A stretch of DNA of 64,000 nucleotides from Zygaena filipendulae. Taxonomy: Eukaryota > Arthropoda > Insecta > Lepidoptera > Zygaenidae. Shown here one piece after another: positions 1 to 9,456 of this stretch. The stretch is from NCBI GenBank assembly GCA_907165275.2, contig OU015660.1, positions 8,806,501 to 8,870,500 on the forward strand. The letters run 5' to 3'. Each line of letters opens with the position of its first letter. Within the stretch, counting starts at the first letter, position 1. The position numbers and the translations under genes were made by a program. Under the pieces are notes generated by a model. That model was not told where the DNA came from. It was given only the letters and a program-made list of their open reading frames with translations, and ran no database searches.

Positions 1-9
1 TTACCAAAA

Positions 10-71
10 CCAGTTAAATAGTTAAAAAACAGTTTGAATAAGTTCAAACTGTTTTTTAACTATTTAACTGG
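10..71. repeat. Perfect inverted repeat (29-bp arms, 4-nt loop)
   Basis: Positions 10-38 are the exact reverse complement of 43-71, separated by TAAG. The arms are AT-rich and begin CCAGTTAAATAG. No coding sequence or obvious target duplication is visible. It may be the remnant of a foldback element or a recent palindromic duplication. Confidence 0.85.
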
Positions 72-454
72 AATAACAGAACTCGCATCCAGGTAGGCTC
101 GGCACAGTCACGTGTGAAGCTTTTGAATAATTTGCGAATTTCATAGAGCCGAATTAGTTGCGGTCTATTTAAATTGCTTCATGAATAGAGATATGAACCT
201 GGACGGCGGATATATTTTAGGCAACTTATTTTAAAAAAATAATAACCCATTTCAAAACATGGAGTTGAAAACGGAAAAATGTAATTAACAGTAGCCACTC
301 TTTTCTTGGGTTACTTTTAATAATAAAGTTTCATAATGTGATATAATAAATTTAGCAGACTTGCAGATTAAGCTTATACCTTTAGACTATAACATAAATA
401 CTAATATTGTATAATTCCAACAATATTATTTTCTCTAATCCAAATCTAACAATT

Positions 455-620
455 TTATTTTTTATTTTTAACCGACTTCCAAAAAGGAGGAGGTTCTATG
501 TTCGATTGTATGTATGTTTTTTTTTTTTTTTTATGTATGTTCACCGATTACTCGAAGACGGTTGGACCGATTTGAAAAATTCTTTTTTTGTTTGAAAGGG
601 TTTTTTGAAAATATTATTTT
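455..620 (+). repeat. Dispersed lepidopteran repeat end (AACCGACTTCC type)
   Basis: The segment starts with AACCGACTTCCAAAAAGGAG, then a T-run, then CGGTTGGACCGATTTG. The reverse complement of its start recurs near 57960-57995, which supports a dispersed mobile repeat. The small open frame across it (407-595) is low-complexity and probably not a gene. Confidence 0.55.
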
Positions 621-896
621 CCCTAGATTATTTATTTTATTTGTTTAGATATTATTGTTGTGACAGTGTCCATGAATTGTTAATTATGTGTTTTTATGAC
701 TGTCATTTTACTGTAATCCTGCAGTTAGTTGTTTTTGGGTTGACAATGGTTAACTGTATTGTAATTATTATATCATTTTATTGCAAAAGTACAATTCCTA
801 GAATTTTTCCACTTATCTCAGAGAAATTTTAATTTATGACATACGTATTTCAAGAATTATTAATTTACTATGTATCCTACGAAATAAACAAAATTG

Positions 897-1010
897 ATTC
901 TGATTTATTTATTTATTCTTTATTGCACAGTAAGTACAAATGGCGAACTTAATGCCTTGCGGCATTCTCTACCAGTTAACCATTGGGTAGACAGAGAGAT
1001 ATAGAAGATG
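897..1010 (-). repeat. 3' tail of a truncated retroposon
   Basis: A TTTATTTATTTATT simple tract is followed by TTATTGCACA and a block containing GGCATTCTCTACCAG. This layout (simple A/T tail beside a short conserved block) fits the 3' end of a LINE or SINE in reverse orientation. The family assignment is from memory. Confidence 0.45.
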
Positions 1011-1294
1011 GGGTGTGCAAACAAAACAATATATAATATTATATTCTTTGTTTAGTGACTTAAATCAGTAAATAAGCAGGTACCTACCAGAAAAGGTACA
1101 GGGGTTTGTAAACGTTGTAGCGTAGACGTGCGCTGTTGTTGTTCTGATAGCATTGCCAGTTAGTTTGCATATACAAAGGTGTAATTAAGGTACCACGTTA
1201 GGCCATCACTATTAGGCTACGCGTGTGTGCCGCGGACGAGTTGGGCTACTGATCCAGCGACTGGTTGTGCCACTGAGTTATATAATAACCTAGC

Positions 1295-1480
1295 TGTCCC
1301 GCGCAGTTTCACCCGCGATAGAGTTCCCGCGGAATTGTTCCATACAAACTTTGCAACTCCTTTTCAACCCTTTAGAGGTTGAATTTTCAAAAATCCTTTT
1401 TTATCGGATGCTTACGTCATACAAAGAATACACGCTCCAAGCTTCAGGTCTCTATACGACCAGCTGATTAGGCTGTGCGT
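1295..1480 (-). repeat. Helitron-end-like piece followed by a second repeat block
   Basis: The first part (AGTTTCACCCGCG, then AGTTCCCGCGG) resembles the Helitron 3' end in reverse. The second part (TCTATACG, then GGCTGTGCGTTGAT) recurs at about 43610-43655, so both belong to dispersed repeats. No open reading frame of note. Confidence 0.5.
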
Positions 1481-1487
1481 TGATTGC

Positions 1488-1549
1488 AAATTGTTTTTTT
1501 TTTATGAATTCAACGTTGATTGCGTTGAATTCATAAAAAAAAACAATTT
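1488..1549. repeat. Near-perfect inverted repeat with T10/A9 tracts
   Basis: AAATTG, ten T and ATGAATTCAACG are mirrored by CGTTGAATTCAT, nine A and CAATTT around a 7-nt loop. The only mismatch is one base in the homopolymer. It lies beside the repeat block at 1400-1480 and may be part of the same mobile repeat. Confidence 0.75.
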
Positions 1550-2206
1550 AGATTAGATTACCTATTTACATTAAAAATGCGCATTTGGATAAATCTCACG
1601 TGAGATAGCGGGAGGGGGAGGGGTCGAACAAAATCTCACGTAATCTCATTGAGGGAGGGGTTGGGGGGGAGTTAAATTAATTAATGGATGCCCCCAAACG
1701 TTGACATATTACGCCGTGTAAATCGATCACGATTCGCGACTAATCTGAGGCCACCTTTATCGTTCTAGGAGCGGTGAGGTTTTGCCTGGGCAGCATTGAC
1801 TCTTAGTAATGGTGGACTAACGTCCGTTGTACCCTTATAAAACACCATTACACCTTCTAACATGAAGACCAACCAGGCAATATGAAAATGCCATAGTAGA
1901 TAGGTACCTACTATTCAAAGCTGTTAACTTTACGGAAATAAGACGTAACGTTTCATAATTTAATCTTGGTGTTTGTGCCCGCATCGTGTCTGTGAAATTG
2001 ACGTTTTGCATTTGTTTGCGTCACAAGAAACACGTCTGAACACCCTGTAGATTTATTGTGCGTAGTCTTCAAACAGCGCAGGAAGCATAGCTAACAAGCT
2101 ACGCTGTGTTTTTATTCGTAATACCAGATTAATTAAGACGAGTGGAGTCGAAAAGACTAGAAATTTTACATTTTATTTAGAATAAACGGAGCGGTTTAGT
2201 TTTGAA

Positions 2207-2518
2207 TAGCTGTATCCCGCAGTTTCACCCGTATTAATTTTAGAGATCCCGCGGGCATTCCGGGATAAGAAGTAGCCGAAGTTACTTCTTATAACATCAG
2301 CTATGTGTCAGTGAATGTCCCGTTAAAATTGGTCCAGCCGCGTTTCAGAGATTAGCCGGAACAAACAAACAGACAGATCGACCGACAGACAGACAGAAAA
2401 ATTTAAATATTGTTTTTTTTTTATGTAAGTACCATATTATATACTTTCGTATGCATTTAGTAAAAAGTTGTAAATTTGAAATTATAAACAGACACTTCAA
2501 TTTTACTTACATAATAAT
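2207..2518 (-). mobile_element. Non-autonomous Helitron, TCTATACATATAAAT type, degraded
   Basis: On the - strand it ends with a degraded form of the Helitron 3' end (plus-strand TTTCACCCG, ATCCCGCGGG). Its body (GGTCCAGCCG, ACAGACAGAC, then AACAGACACTTCAATTTTA) is shared with copies near 40074-40286 and 40568-40825. The 5' TC end is not clear. Confidence 0.6.
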
Positions 2519-3298
2519 CAAGTGGATAACCGTTACTGGCCTTACTTGAAAATATTTAAGTGTATATGATGTAAAATCAACAATGATGGCTGTTGTTGTA
2601 CTTAATAAAATAAAATAAACAAAATATATGCCTATATTTTATATGATCACTAGCTTGCGGTAATTTCGGAGTTCCGCGGGAACTCGGGGTTATATAGCCT
2701 ATAGGTACTCAGGGATAATTTAGCATCCTAATGATGAAAGCATACAGCTCTAGCTTTTTCTCAGCAGTATAAATTTACCCAGGTAAGAAATTATTGTATT
2801 TCAATAGATAGATATTATTACCTGTGAAATACTACATTACTTTCATACTTAGAAATCCAATTTTACGTTTCAATTCAAATAAAAGGGATCGATTAAGTGA
2901 CCTCAAGTAATGGAGAGTTGTATAAAACAGTTGGCGGTTAACAAACGAGGGTTGGACGGGAATGGTTAATGCGAACTTAGGTTGGTAATTTCGGAGAGAA
3001 TTTTGTTGACCTCGCTAATCGCCTCGCTAACTAATCGATCTTAAAAGGTTTTAATTAAATTCACACAAGTTTTATTAATAGTGCTTAACATTTTAATGGC
3101 ATTTGAAACGGTTATAGAGTTACGAAGAACGCCATAGCCAACATTGAGTTTTTTCTAATATGCGGTTTAAAGGTAAAAATTCAAAGATTATTTATTACTA
3201 TTGTAGTAAACTGCACATGCAAAATTTTGCTTTTTCGATGCAGGGACGTTAATTGATGAAAAGTTCGCCGTTCGACGATGATAAATTAATTATTATTT

Positions 3299-3490
3299 AT
3301 TACCACGGTTTCACCCGCGGTAATTTCATAGTTCCCGCGGGAATTCCGAGATAAAAAGTACCCTATGTCCTTCTCTGTACTCCTGACAACGTGCATGCCA
3401 AATTTCATCAAAATCCGTTAAGCCGTTTTTGTGTGATTGAGTAACAAACATCCAAACGTCCACACTTTCACATTTATAATATTAGTAGGA
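3299..3490 (-). mobile_element. Lep1-type Helitron, - strand
   Basis: On the + strand it reads ACGGTTTCACCCGCGG, AGTTCCCGCGGGAATTCC, then ACATTTATAATATTAGTAGGA, the reverse complement of the Lep1 5' end. The CTAG at the 3' tip is lost. Lep1 elements have no transposase and depend on Helitron proteins supplied in trans. Confidence 0.75.
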
Positions 3491-4737
3491 TGAAATGCAA
3501 ATTCCCCAGGTTACCTTATTCGTTCATAACAATTGCTAGTGTCGTTATTAAGGCAAATCAAATGTTTTGTTTAATTACAGTATAACATTATCATAATTTC
3601 ATCGTTAAGTATTCAGGACACGTAGTATTTTTAACATTAAATTTATCTTTTGGGGTGAATTACTCATTACAATGACACCCATAACCATTTATAGTTTGAA
3701 ATTGAATTATAATATTACTTAAAAACAACGCAACAATCTAAAAAACTTACAGAATTAAATCTACTGATTAAATTTGGGATTGCAAATTTTAATCGCACTC
3801 TCGTATGTGAAATTAGTAAAATTATTAGTTGGGCAAATTGTTTTAACTAGTTAGATCAAATTGTTCAAAAACTAATTATGGGATGTATGAATTTGGAATC
3901 AGTTTATTAAACTATTGTGTATTAAGTTCATAGGAAATTCATTTCTGAGTATAATAATTATGATAACAGAAAAGAAGATACCATTCAAACTTAGGTACCA
4001 GTAGGTAAGAGTCAAAGTCAAGTTACAAAATACAATGCATTAGTTAATTTATAAGAAAATTCTTATTATACGAATTCAGTCAAATTCTATAACTTACATA
4101 GGTAATTTATTTCTATTTATTTTCTTTTCTTTCAGATAATAAAGGAAAAATACTTTTACTAGATATACATATATACCTATAACGGAAACATTAGGTAGAA
4201 TTTCATTTTCCCACCATTGCTTTCGTATAATGAGAGTTCATTTATGCTTAACAAAACGAACAGTAATTAGTAGCCCACTAACACCATTCACAGCTGAAAC
4301 TAGTCTCGTGATTTAGAAGCACGAGTTGCTTTTACCTACTAAGTACTATTTACTTTACACTTAAACAACTAAAAGTACACTGAGCTACAGAGAGCGGTGT
4401 AACAATGATAATACTGTAGGGAGACTCGGTATGAAAATTGGCAGCACTTCGGGCACCGACATGACAGCGGCCAGCGCGTCAGGGGAACCTAGACATTCGC
4501 TTTTTGCAACTCACTCGTTGATTAATTTGTAGAAGAAATTGTAGATTTACAATTATTTAATGGCAAAATTTAGAGTTCATTGCTAAAAATACAAACAAAA
4601 TGTTTAAATTTTATCTACACTCTTATCATTTTAACTCTTGGAAAATGGCATAAACTCTGCTACATACAATATACAAAAAACAGATTTTTGTCAGGAGCGG
4701 TGCAGCAAGTGTGCATGAGTGTTTATTTTGGGCATTT

Positions 4738-4935
4738 TGAAGGGTTGTGGCTAGAAATGATAGAATAGCGTGGATTACGATGGATAACTTTATTTGCAAC
4801 ATACACGGTACACAACGTCGAACGTAATGGCCGACTCGACATACGACACAGGGTTACACAGAGTAACAGTTTGACAGCTCTAGCTGTGTCAAATACAAAA
4901 TGACATTGACATTAAGTCGTTTACATTTACCAACA
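4738..4935 (-). repeat. 3' LTR of the copia element
   Basis: This 198-bp copy is identical to the 5' LTR by eye. It directly follows the polypurine tract in the element's orientation. Its outer edge abuts the CATTT target duplication. Confidence 0.95.
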
Positions 4936-4982
4936 CTGGCCCTTAAACGACTATAATCAGTAACACTTACTGGCCCTTAATG
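4936..4982 (-). promoter_or_regulatory. Polypurine tract, present twice
   Basis: On the - strand TTAAGGGCCAG lies directly before the 3' LTR, where plus-strand DNA synthesis is primed. The same TTAAGGGCCAGT occurs again about 35 bp further inside (about 4971-4982). Confidence 0.6.
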
Positions 4983-5340
4983 CAAAGTATAAAAGAAACA
5001 AAATCAATCATCACTCTGTATACAGACTTAGCAAAATTTAATCCACCTGTATACAGACTAAACAAAAATAATCACTCTGTATATAATCTAAACAAAAATA
5101 ATCATTACTGCACACAAAGAACACAACATAGTATACATTGTATGCAGACTAATCATTACATAACAAACCAAAAAATAGGAACTTATTATCATGTAACAAA
5201 ACAATTTCTTATCTTAAAACTTACTGTTTTATTACATTTTTAAACTTAACAATATAAAACTTCTCAACACATGATTAGTTTTATTATTACTGAGTGCCCT
5301 ACTACTACTGTATTGGATACAAATACTATGTACTTACCTA
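4983..5340 (-). other. Copia 3' untranslated region
   Basis: Non-coding stretch between the pol stop and the inner polypurine copy. It is AT-rich and contains short tandem-like repeats of the type CACTCTGTATA...AACAAAAATAAT around 5010-5105. The 87-residue open frame on the + strand is low-complexity and not a gene. Confidence 0.6.
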
Positions 5341-8300
5341 TTATTTCATAAGACACATTTCTCTAACAAACATATCATGTTTAACTTTATACAATGGTTT
5401 GGTCAAAATATCGGCAGTCATTTTATCAGTAGACAAATAATTAATGTTAATTATACCTTTACATATTATCTCACGAATAAAATGATGTCTAACATCAATA
5501 TGTTTGGTTCTAGCATGGTACATAGGGTTTGAGGACAACTTTTGTGCAGACTGGCTATCATTGTACATGGTTACATCATAATGTTTACCAAATAACTCAT
5601 ACAAAAAGGTTCTTATAAATAGAGCTTCTTTACATGCATCCGAAATGCCCATATACTCAGCCTCAGTGCTGGAAAGGGCCACAGTTCTTTGTTTACGGCT
5701 TTCCCATGAAACAACTGATTTACCTACCTTGAAGACGAAGCCCGCATATGACTTCCGGTCGAGTTCACAGGCTGCCCAATCTGCATCGACATAGGCTGAG
5801 ATGTGCAGATTGCTCTTAGTGAATACCAGTTTAAGATCCACAGTACCTTTTAAATAGCGAAGCACTCGCTTTGCTGCTTTCCAGTGTTCTGCTGTGTAAG
5901 AGTCGTTGAACTGACTGAGCACACTCACACTGTGTGAGATGTCAGGTCGCGTGCACACTGCAACATACATAAGGCAACCAATTAAGTTTCTATAGTCAAA
6001 TTTTTCTTCTTTTTGCTTTTCTATAGAAAATTTGATTCCCTTTTCCATAGGAGTACACACTGGATTACAGTCAGTCATCTGAAATTTCTCTAGTACATTC
6101 TTAATGTAGGTAGACTGGTCTAGAGTAATTTTATCTCTCTCTTTACATAACCTCATACCCAATATATGATGTGCCGGTCCCAGGTCCTTCATTTCAAACT
6201 CTAGCATTAGTTTTGACTTAATTTCACTCTTCTTTGGTGAACTAGGACTTGTGAACAGAAATACATCGTCAACATATAATGCAATTATTATAATATCTTT
6301 GTGTACGGTCTGAATATAAACACATGGCTCAGTTGATAACCTTTTAAACTTCATTTTGTCCACCAGAACTGAATTTATTTTATCATACCAAGCCTTTGCA
6401 GCTTGTTTCAGGCCATAGATGGCTTTTTTCAGCTTGTAGACTTTATTCTCTTCTCCTTTTACTTTAAAAGATTCCGGCTGTTCGATGTACACTTCTTCTT
6501 GGAGGTCACCGTTCAAGAATGCCGTCTTGACATCCATGTGATCTATGTCCAAGTTATATGATGCAGCAATCGCAAGCAATGTGCGTATAGTTGAGTATCT
6601 TACTACAGGAGAAAATGTCTCCTGATAATCTATGCCATAGCGCTGTGTATAGCCCTTTGCTACAAGACGCGCCTTGTACTTCAGGAGTTCTCCATTGAGA
6701 CCATACTTCCTTTTAAAGACCCATTTACATTTCACAACCTTCTGATCCTTAGGTCTGTCTGTCAAAATCCAACACTGATTTTTTATAAATGATTCGTACT
6801 CATCTTTCATAGCTGTACGCCAGCTGGCAGCATCATCCCCACTGAGGGCCTCTTCCACTGATGTTGGCTCATCAATGATGCTGTTTAATTTGTTTACTAG
6901 CGCAGCACCAGCAAATGAAGAGTCAGGTTCTTCGTACTCTGAACAGCTTGTAGACAAGCTCTCTGACGACTCCTCCTCTGGAACATAAGTTACGTCTGCA
7001 GTATCATCGCAATCAAATGTGGTTTCATCCTCGGAGTTGTCGAATCTGTTTATGCTTTCTCGTGTTGATCCCGTTGTGATCACGCTGTCCCTTTGAGGTA
7101 TTCGATCTCTCACTGTAGGACTCACAACTGGACTCTCTGACCTTGAATTACTTGATGAATAGTCTTCTAAAGTTTGGTTAAATTTTTCATCACCATTATC
7201 AGTACAAGCTAGTTCTTTGTGAAACTTGTTTTCCAAAAATGTGACATCTCTGGCTTTGACACAGTACGCAGGACATGAAGGATCTATGAGCCTATAACCT
7301 TTTGTCTCATCACAATATCCCACAAAAATGTACTGTTTACTCTTTGGATCCAATTTCTTTCTCTTTAGTGTGAGATCCATAGCATAAGCCTGACAACCAA
7401 AAATGCGCAAATGACTAACATCAATCTTCTTACCAGTCCATTTTTCTTCAGGAGTTACACCCATAACGGCTTTCGTAGGAGTTATATTTTTCAAATACAC
7501 CGCAGTGTTCACGGCCTCTGCCCAGTATTTTTCCTTAAGTCCGGCATCACGAAGCATACACCTTGCTTTCTCCATGATCGTTCTGTTGGCACGCTCCGCC
7601 ACACCATTTTGTTGAGGCGAATGTGGTACAGTAGTTTGATGACGGATGCCATTCTCCTTCAAAAATACCTGCAATTTTGAATTCATGTACTCTCCACCAT
7701 TATCACTCCTCAGGACTTTAATCTTCCTATCAGTTACGTTTTCTACTAAACATTTGAAATATTTAAAATTGTTGAATACTTCATCCTTTGACTTCAAAAA
7801 ATATACATAAGTTTTTCTTGTAAAATCATCGATGAAAGTCAAGAAATATTTAGCCCCACTGAAGGATGTGTTAGGCATAGGACCACACAAATCTGTATGC
7901 ACTAACCCTAGTACCTCTGTAGCTCTACTAAGTGATTTCTTAGGAAAAGGCAATCTATTTTGTTTACCCTCGATGCAAGCAATACAAGGTTGAAAAACAT
8001 CACTATTATACTTAATGCCAGTGACCATACCTTGTTTGAGCAAACTCATGCTTCTTGAGTTTAGGTGCCCGAGGCGCCGATGCCAAACCTCCTGTGATGT
8101 GGCTGCTGTCCTCACACCAGACTGCTCACCACCATTGCTGCAGCTCGAGACAGATGTCGCTAACACCTGTGTTGCCCCTTGGCTGGTAAACAAAGAACTG
8201 TCACACCTCCCCCCACACTTCGACTGACAATCTAATTTATAAACACCATCATGCATAGAAGCAGTCGCTACAGGTACATTACAGTCATAAATTTTACAAT

Positions 8301-8349
8301 TTTTATTAGTAAAGGTTACTTTATAACCTTTTCTAGTTAACTCAGACAC
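5341..8349 (-). CDS. pol: Copia Pol: integrase, reverse transcriptase, RNase H (protease missing)
   Basis: A 1002-residue frame in copia order. The integrase zinc site is H90, H95, C122, C125. The integrase core is D153, D216, E252 (DD35E), with QQNGVAERANR around the last residue. Reverse transcriptase spans about 500-750, with catalytic D606 and YVDD at 692-695. RNase H has D855, E896/E898 (STEAEY) and D931. A low-complexity acidic linker (about 385-475) separates integrase from reverse transcriptase. Integrase before reverse transcriptase distinguishes copia from gypsy elements. The first methionine is not a natural start: in relatives this stretch is the end of protease within one long Gag-Pol frame. 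The DSGA-type protease site is absent. The frame is otherwise free of stops, consistent with a recent loss. Confidence 0.95.
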   Translation of the reverse strand: MSELTRKGYKVTFTNKNCKIYDCNVPVATASMHDGVYKLDCQSKCGGRCDSSLFTSQGATQVLATSVSSCSNGGEQSGVRTAATSQEVWHRRLGHLNSRSMSLLKQGMVTGIKYNSDVFQPCIACIEGKQNRLPFPKKSLSRATEVLGLVHTDLCGPMPNTSFSGAKYFLTFIDDFTRKTYVYFLKSKDEVFNNFKYFKCLVENVTDRKIKVLRSDNGGEYMNSKLQVFLKENGIRHQTTVPHSPQQNGVAERANRTIMEKARCMLRDAGLKEKYWAEAVNTAVYLKNITPTKAVMGVTPEEKWTGKKIDVSHLRIFGCQAYAMDLTLKRKKLDPKSKQYIFVGYCDETKGYRLIDPSCPAYCVKARDVTFLENKFHKELACTDNGDEKFNQTLEDYSSSNSRSESPVVSPTVRDRIPQRDSVITTGSTRESINRFDNSEDETTFDCDDTADVTYVPEEESSESLSTSCSEYEEPDSSFAGAALVNKLNSIIDEPTSVEEALSGDDAASWRTAMKDEYESFIKNQCWILTDRPKDQKVVKCKWVFKRKYGLNGELLKYKARLVAKGYTQRYGIDYQETFSPVVRYSTIRTLLAIAASYNLDIDHMDVKTAFLNGDLQEEVYIEQPESFKVKGEENKVYKLKKAIYGLKQAAKAWYDKINSVLVDKMKFKRLSTEPCVYIQTVHKDIIIIALYVDDVFLFTSPSSPKKSEIKSKLMLEFEMKDLGPAHHILGMRLCKERDKITLDQSTYIKNVLEKFQMTDCNPVCTPMEKGIKFSIEKQKEEKFDYRNLIGCLMYVAVCTRPDISHSVSVLSQFNDSYTAEHWKAAKRVLRYLKGTVDLKLVFTKSNLHISAYVDADWAACELDRKSYAGFVFKVGKSVVSWESRKQRTVALSSTEAEYMGISDACKEALFIRTFLYELFGKHYDVTMYNDSQSAQKLSSNPMYHARTKHIDVRHHFIREIICKGIININYLSTDKMTADILTKPLYKVKHDMFVREMCLMK

Positions 8350-9119
8350 AGACAGTAAATTTGTAGTAAGATTTGGTACGTAATAAACATTGCTGTGAGG
8401 AGGGATTTCTTGGGGTCAACTTGTTTTACACCTTTTGGACAATCTTTAATAAAGTGGCCTTTTTTCTTGCATCTAAAGCATTTTGGAGGTGACCTTTTGT
8501 GTTTTTCAGTAGTTAGTGCCGCTGCTGTACTTTTTGTGTCTGTCTCTGTACGTTCATCTCTCCGTTGGTACTCCTGCAATAACTTTGATCGCACTATTTC
8601 TGCTGTTAGCTCCAACCCTGAGTTCTCAAGGGCCATTATCAGTGGATCATAATCCGGTGTGACGCCACTGAGCATTATAACTCCCAGGAAATACTCATCT
8701 AATGGAGCGTTGATGTCATAGAGTTGCTGTGACAGGTCCATTACCTTGCTTAAATAGCTTTCCATACTATCAAAGTTTTGTAGTTTCGTCGCAAAAATTA
8801 ATCTGAGGAGCCCCAGCCGCCTGCACAGGCCGCTGTCCTCGTACGCCTTGCGCAGGTTGTTCCATGCTTCGTGCGGTGTCACCGCATTTCTCACGTGAGA
8901 AAATGCTGTAGGTTCTACAGACAAACAAATTCTGGCAAGCGCCTTCTGCGCCTTTTGTTTTGTTTTAGCCTCACTAAAGTCCTCATCAGACTCCACATAC
9001 GTCCATAAGTCCTCGTGTATTAGAATCATTTTCATGAGGAACTTCCACGTTCCGTAGTTTTCTAATCCCTTTAGTTTTTCCAATGGGAATTGCGAAGACG
9101 ATGAACCCGGCGTGGTCAT
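8337..9119 (-). CDS. gag: Copia Gag protein with CCHC zinc knuckle
   Basis: A 260-residue open frame encodes the structural protein of the retrotransposon, which forms the cytoplasmic virus-like particle and binds element RNA. Residues about 10-190 match the general pattern of the copia Gag family (LKGLENYGTWKFLMK near the start; YLSKVMDLSQQL near 123-133). A nucleic-acid-binding zinc knuckle C-X2-C-X4-H-X4-C lies at C214, C217, H222 and C227. The ATG is 134 bp inside the 5' LTR, normal for a leader. Soon after the knuckle the frame runs into unrelated residues (about 240-260) that are the pol sequence read in the wrong frame, so the natural Gag-Pol junction is lost. The last 13 bases overlap the pol open frame. 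Confidence 0.93.
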   Translation of the reverse strand: MTTPGSSSSQFPLEKLKGLENYGTWKFLMKMILIHEDLWTYVESDEDFSEAKTKQKAQKALARICLSVEPTAFSHVRNAVTPHEAWNNLRKAYEDSGLCRRLGLLRLIFATKLQNFDSMESYLSKVMDLSQQLYDINAPLDEYFLGVIMLSGVTPDYDPLIMALENSGLELTAEIVRSKLLQEYQRRDERTETDTKSTAAALTTEKHKRSPPKCFRCKKKGHFIKDCPKGVKQVDPKKSLLTAMFITYQILLQIYCLCLS

Positions 9120-9239
9120 GTTGAATGGAGATTGTCTGAGAGGTTATACTTATATCTGCACACCGGCACGCGGTTCCACGTTTTTTATCAAATCGTTCAA
9201 ATACAGTAAATATTTTATGAATTACGCGTATTTCGCCTA

Positions 9240-9253
9240 CTGGGCCCATAACC
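9240..9253 (-). promoter_or_regulatory. Primer-binding site, initiator tRNA-Met (internal half-tRNA)
   Basis: On the - strand GGTTATGGGCCCAG follows the 5' LTR without a gap. It is complementary to the anticodon arm of initiator tRNA-Met (GGGCCCAUAACC), not to its 3' end. This use of a cleaved half-tRNA primer is the hallmark of Drosophila copia relatives. Confidence 0.85.
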
Positions 9254-9451
9254 TGAAGGGTTGTGGCTAGAAATGATAGAATAGCGTGGATTACGATGGA
9301 TAACTTTATTTGCAACATACACGGTACACAACGTCGAACGTAATGGCCGACTCGACATACGACACAGGGTTACACAGAGTAACAGTTTGACAGCTCTAGC
9401 TGTGTCAAATACAAAATGACATTGACATTAAGTCGTTTACATTTACCAACA
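9254..9451 (-). repeat. 5' LTR of the copia element
   Basis: This 198-bp terminal repeat lies upstream of gag in the element's own orientation. It is identical to the copy 4516 bp to the left. It begins TG and ends CA, as expected, and should carry the element's promoter and polyadenylation signal; I could not place these. Confidence 0.95.
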
Positions 9452-9456
9452 CATTT

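Larger units (their letters stand above)
72..4732. other. Non-coding AT-rich stretch, repeats aside
   Basis: Outside the repeats listed separately I find no gene. 1590-1680 is a G-rich patch with ACGTGAG motifs. 2649-2770 looks like a very degraded Helitron end. About 4430-4500 is a short AT-poor patch of unknown meaning. The rest shows no codon structure. Confidence 0.6.
4738..9451 (-). mobile_element. Ty1/copia LTR retrotransposon, identical LTRs, protease segment missing
   Basis: A 4.7-kb element reads right to left. Two 198-bp LTRs (TGTTGG...CCTTCA on the - strand) are identical by eye and flanked by the 5-bp target duplication CATTT (4733-4737 and 9452-9456). Inside are a primer-binding site matching initiator tRNA-Met, gag, integrase, reverse transcriptase, RNase H and a polypurine tract. 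Identical LTRs and an intact duplication imply a recent insertion. The protease between the zinc knuckle and the integrase head is absent, and gag and pol are in different frames, so this copy could not process its own polyprotein and would need helper proteins. It lies upstream of the CUB gene and in the opposite orientation. Confidence 0.95.

Noticed and set aside
5341..9119. Infectious retrovirus or endogenous virus
   Set aside because: Domain order (integrase before reverse transcriptase), absence of an env frame and the half-tRNA primer site show a copia retrotransposon.
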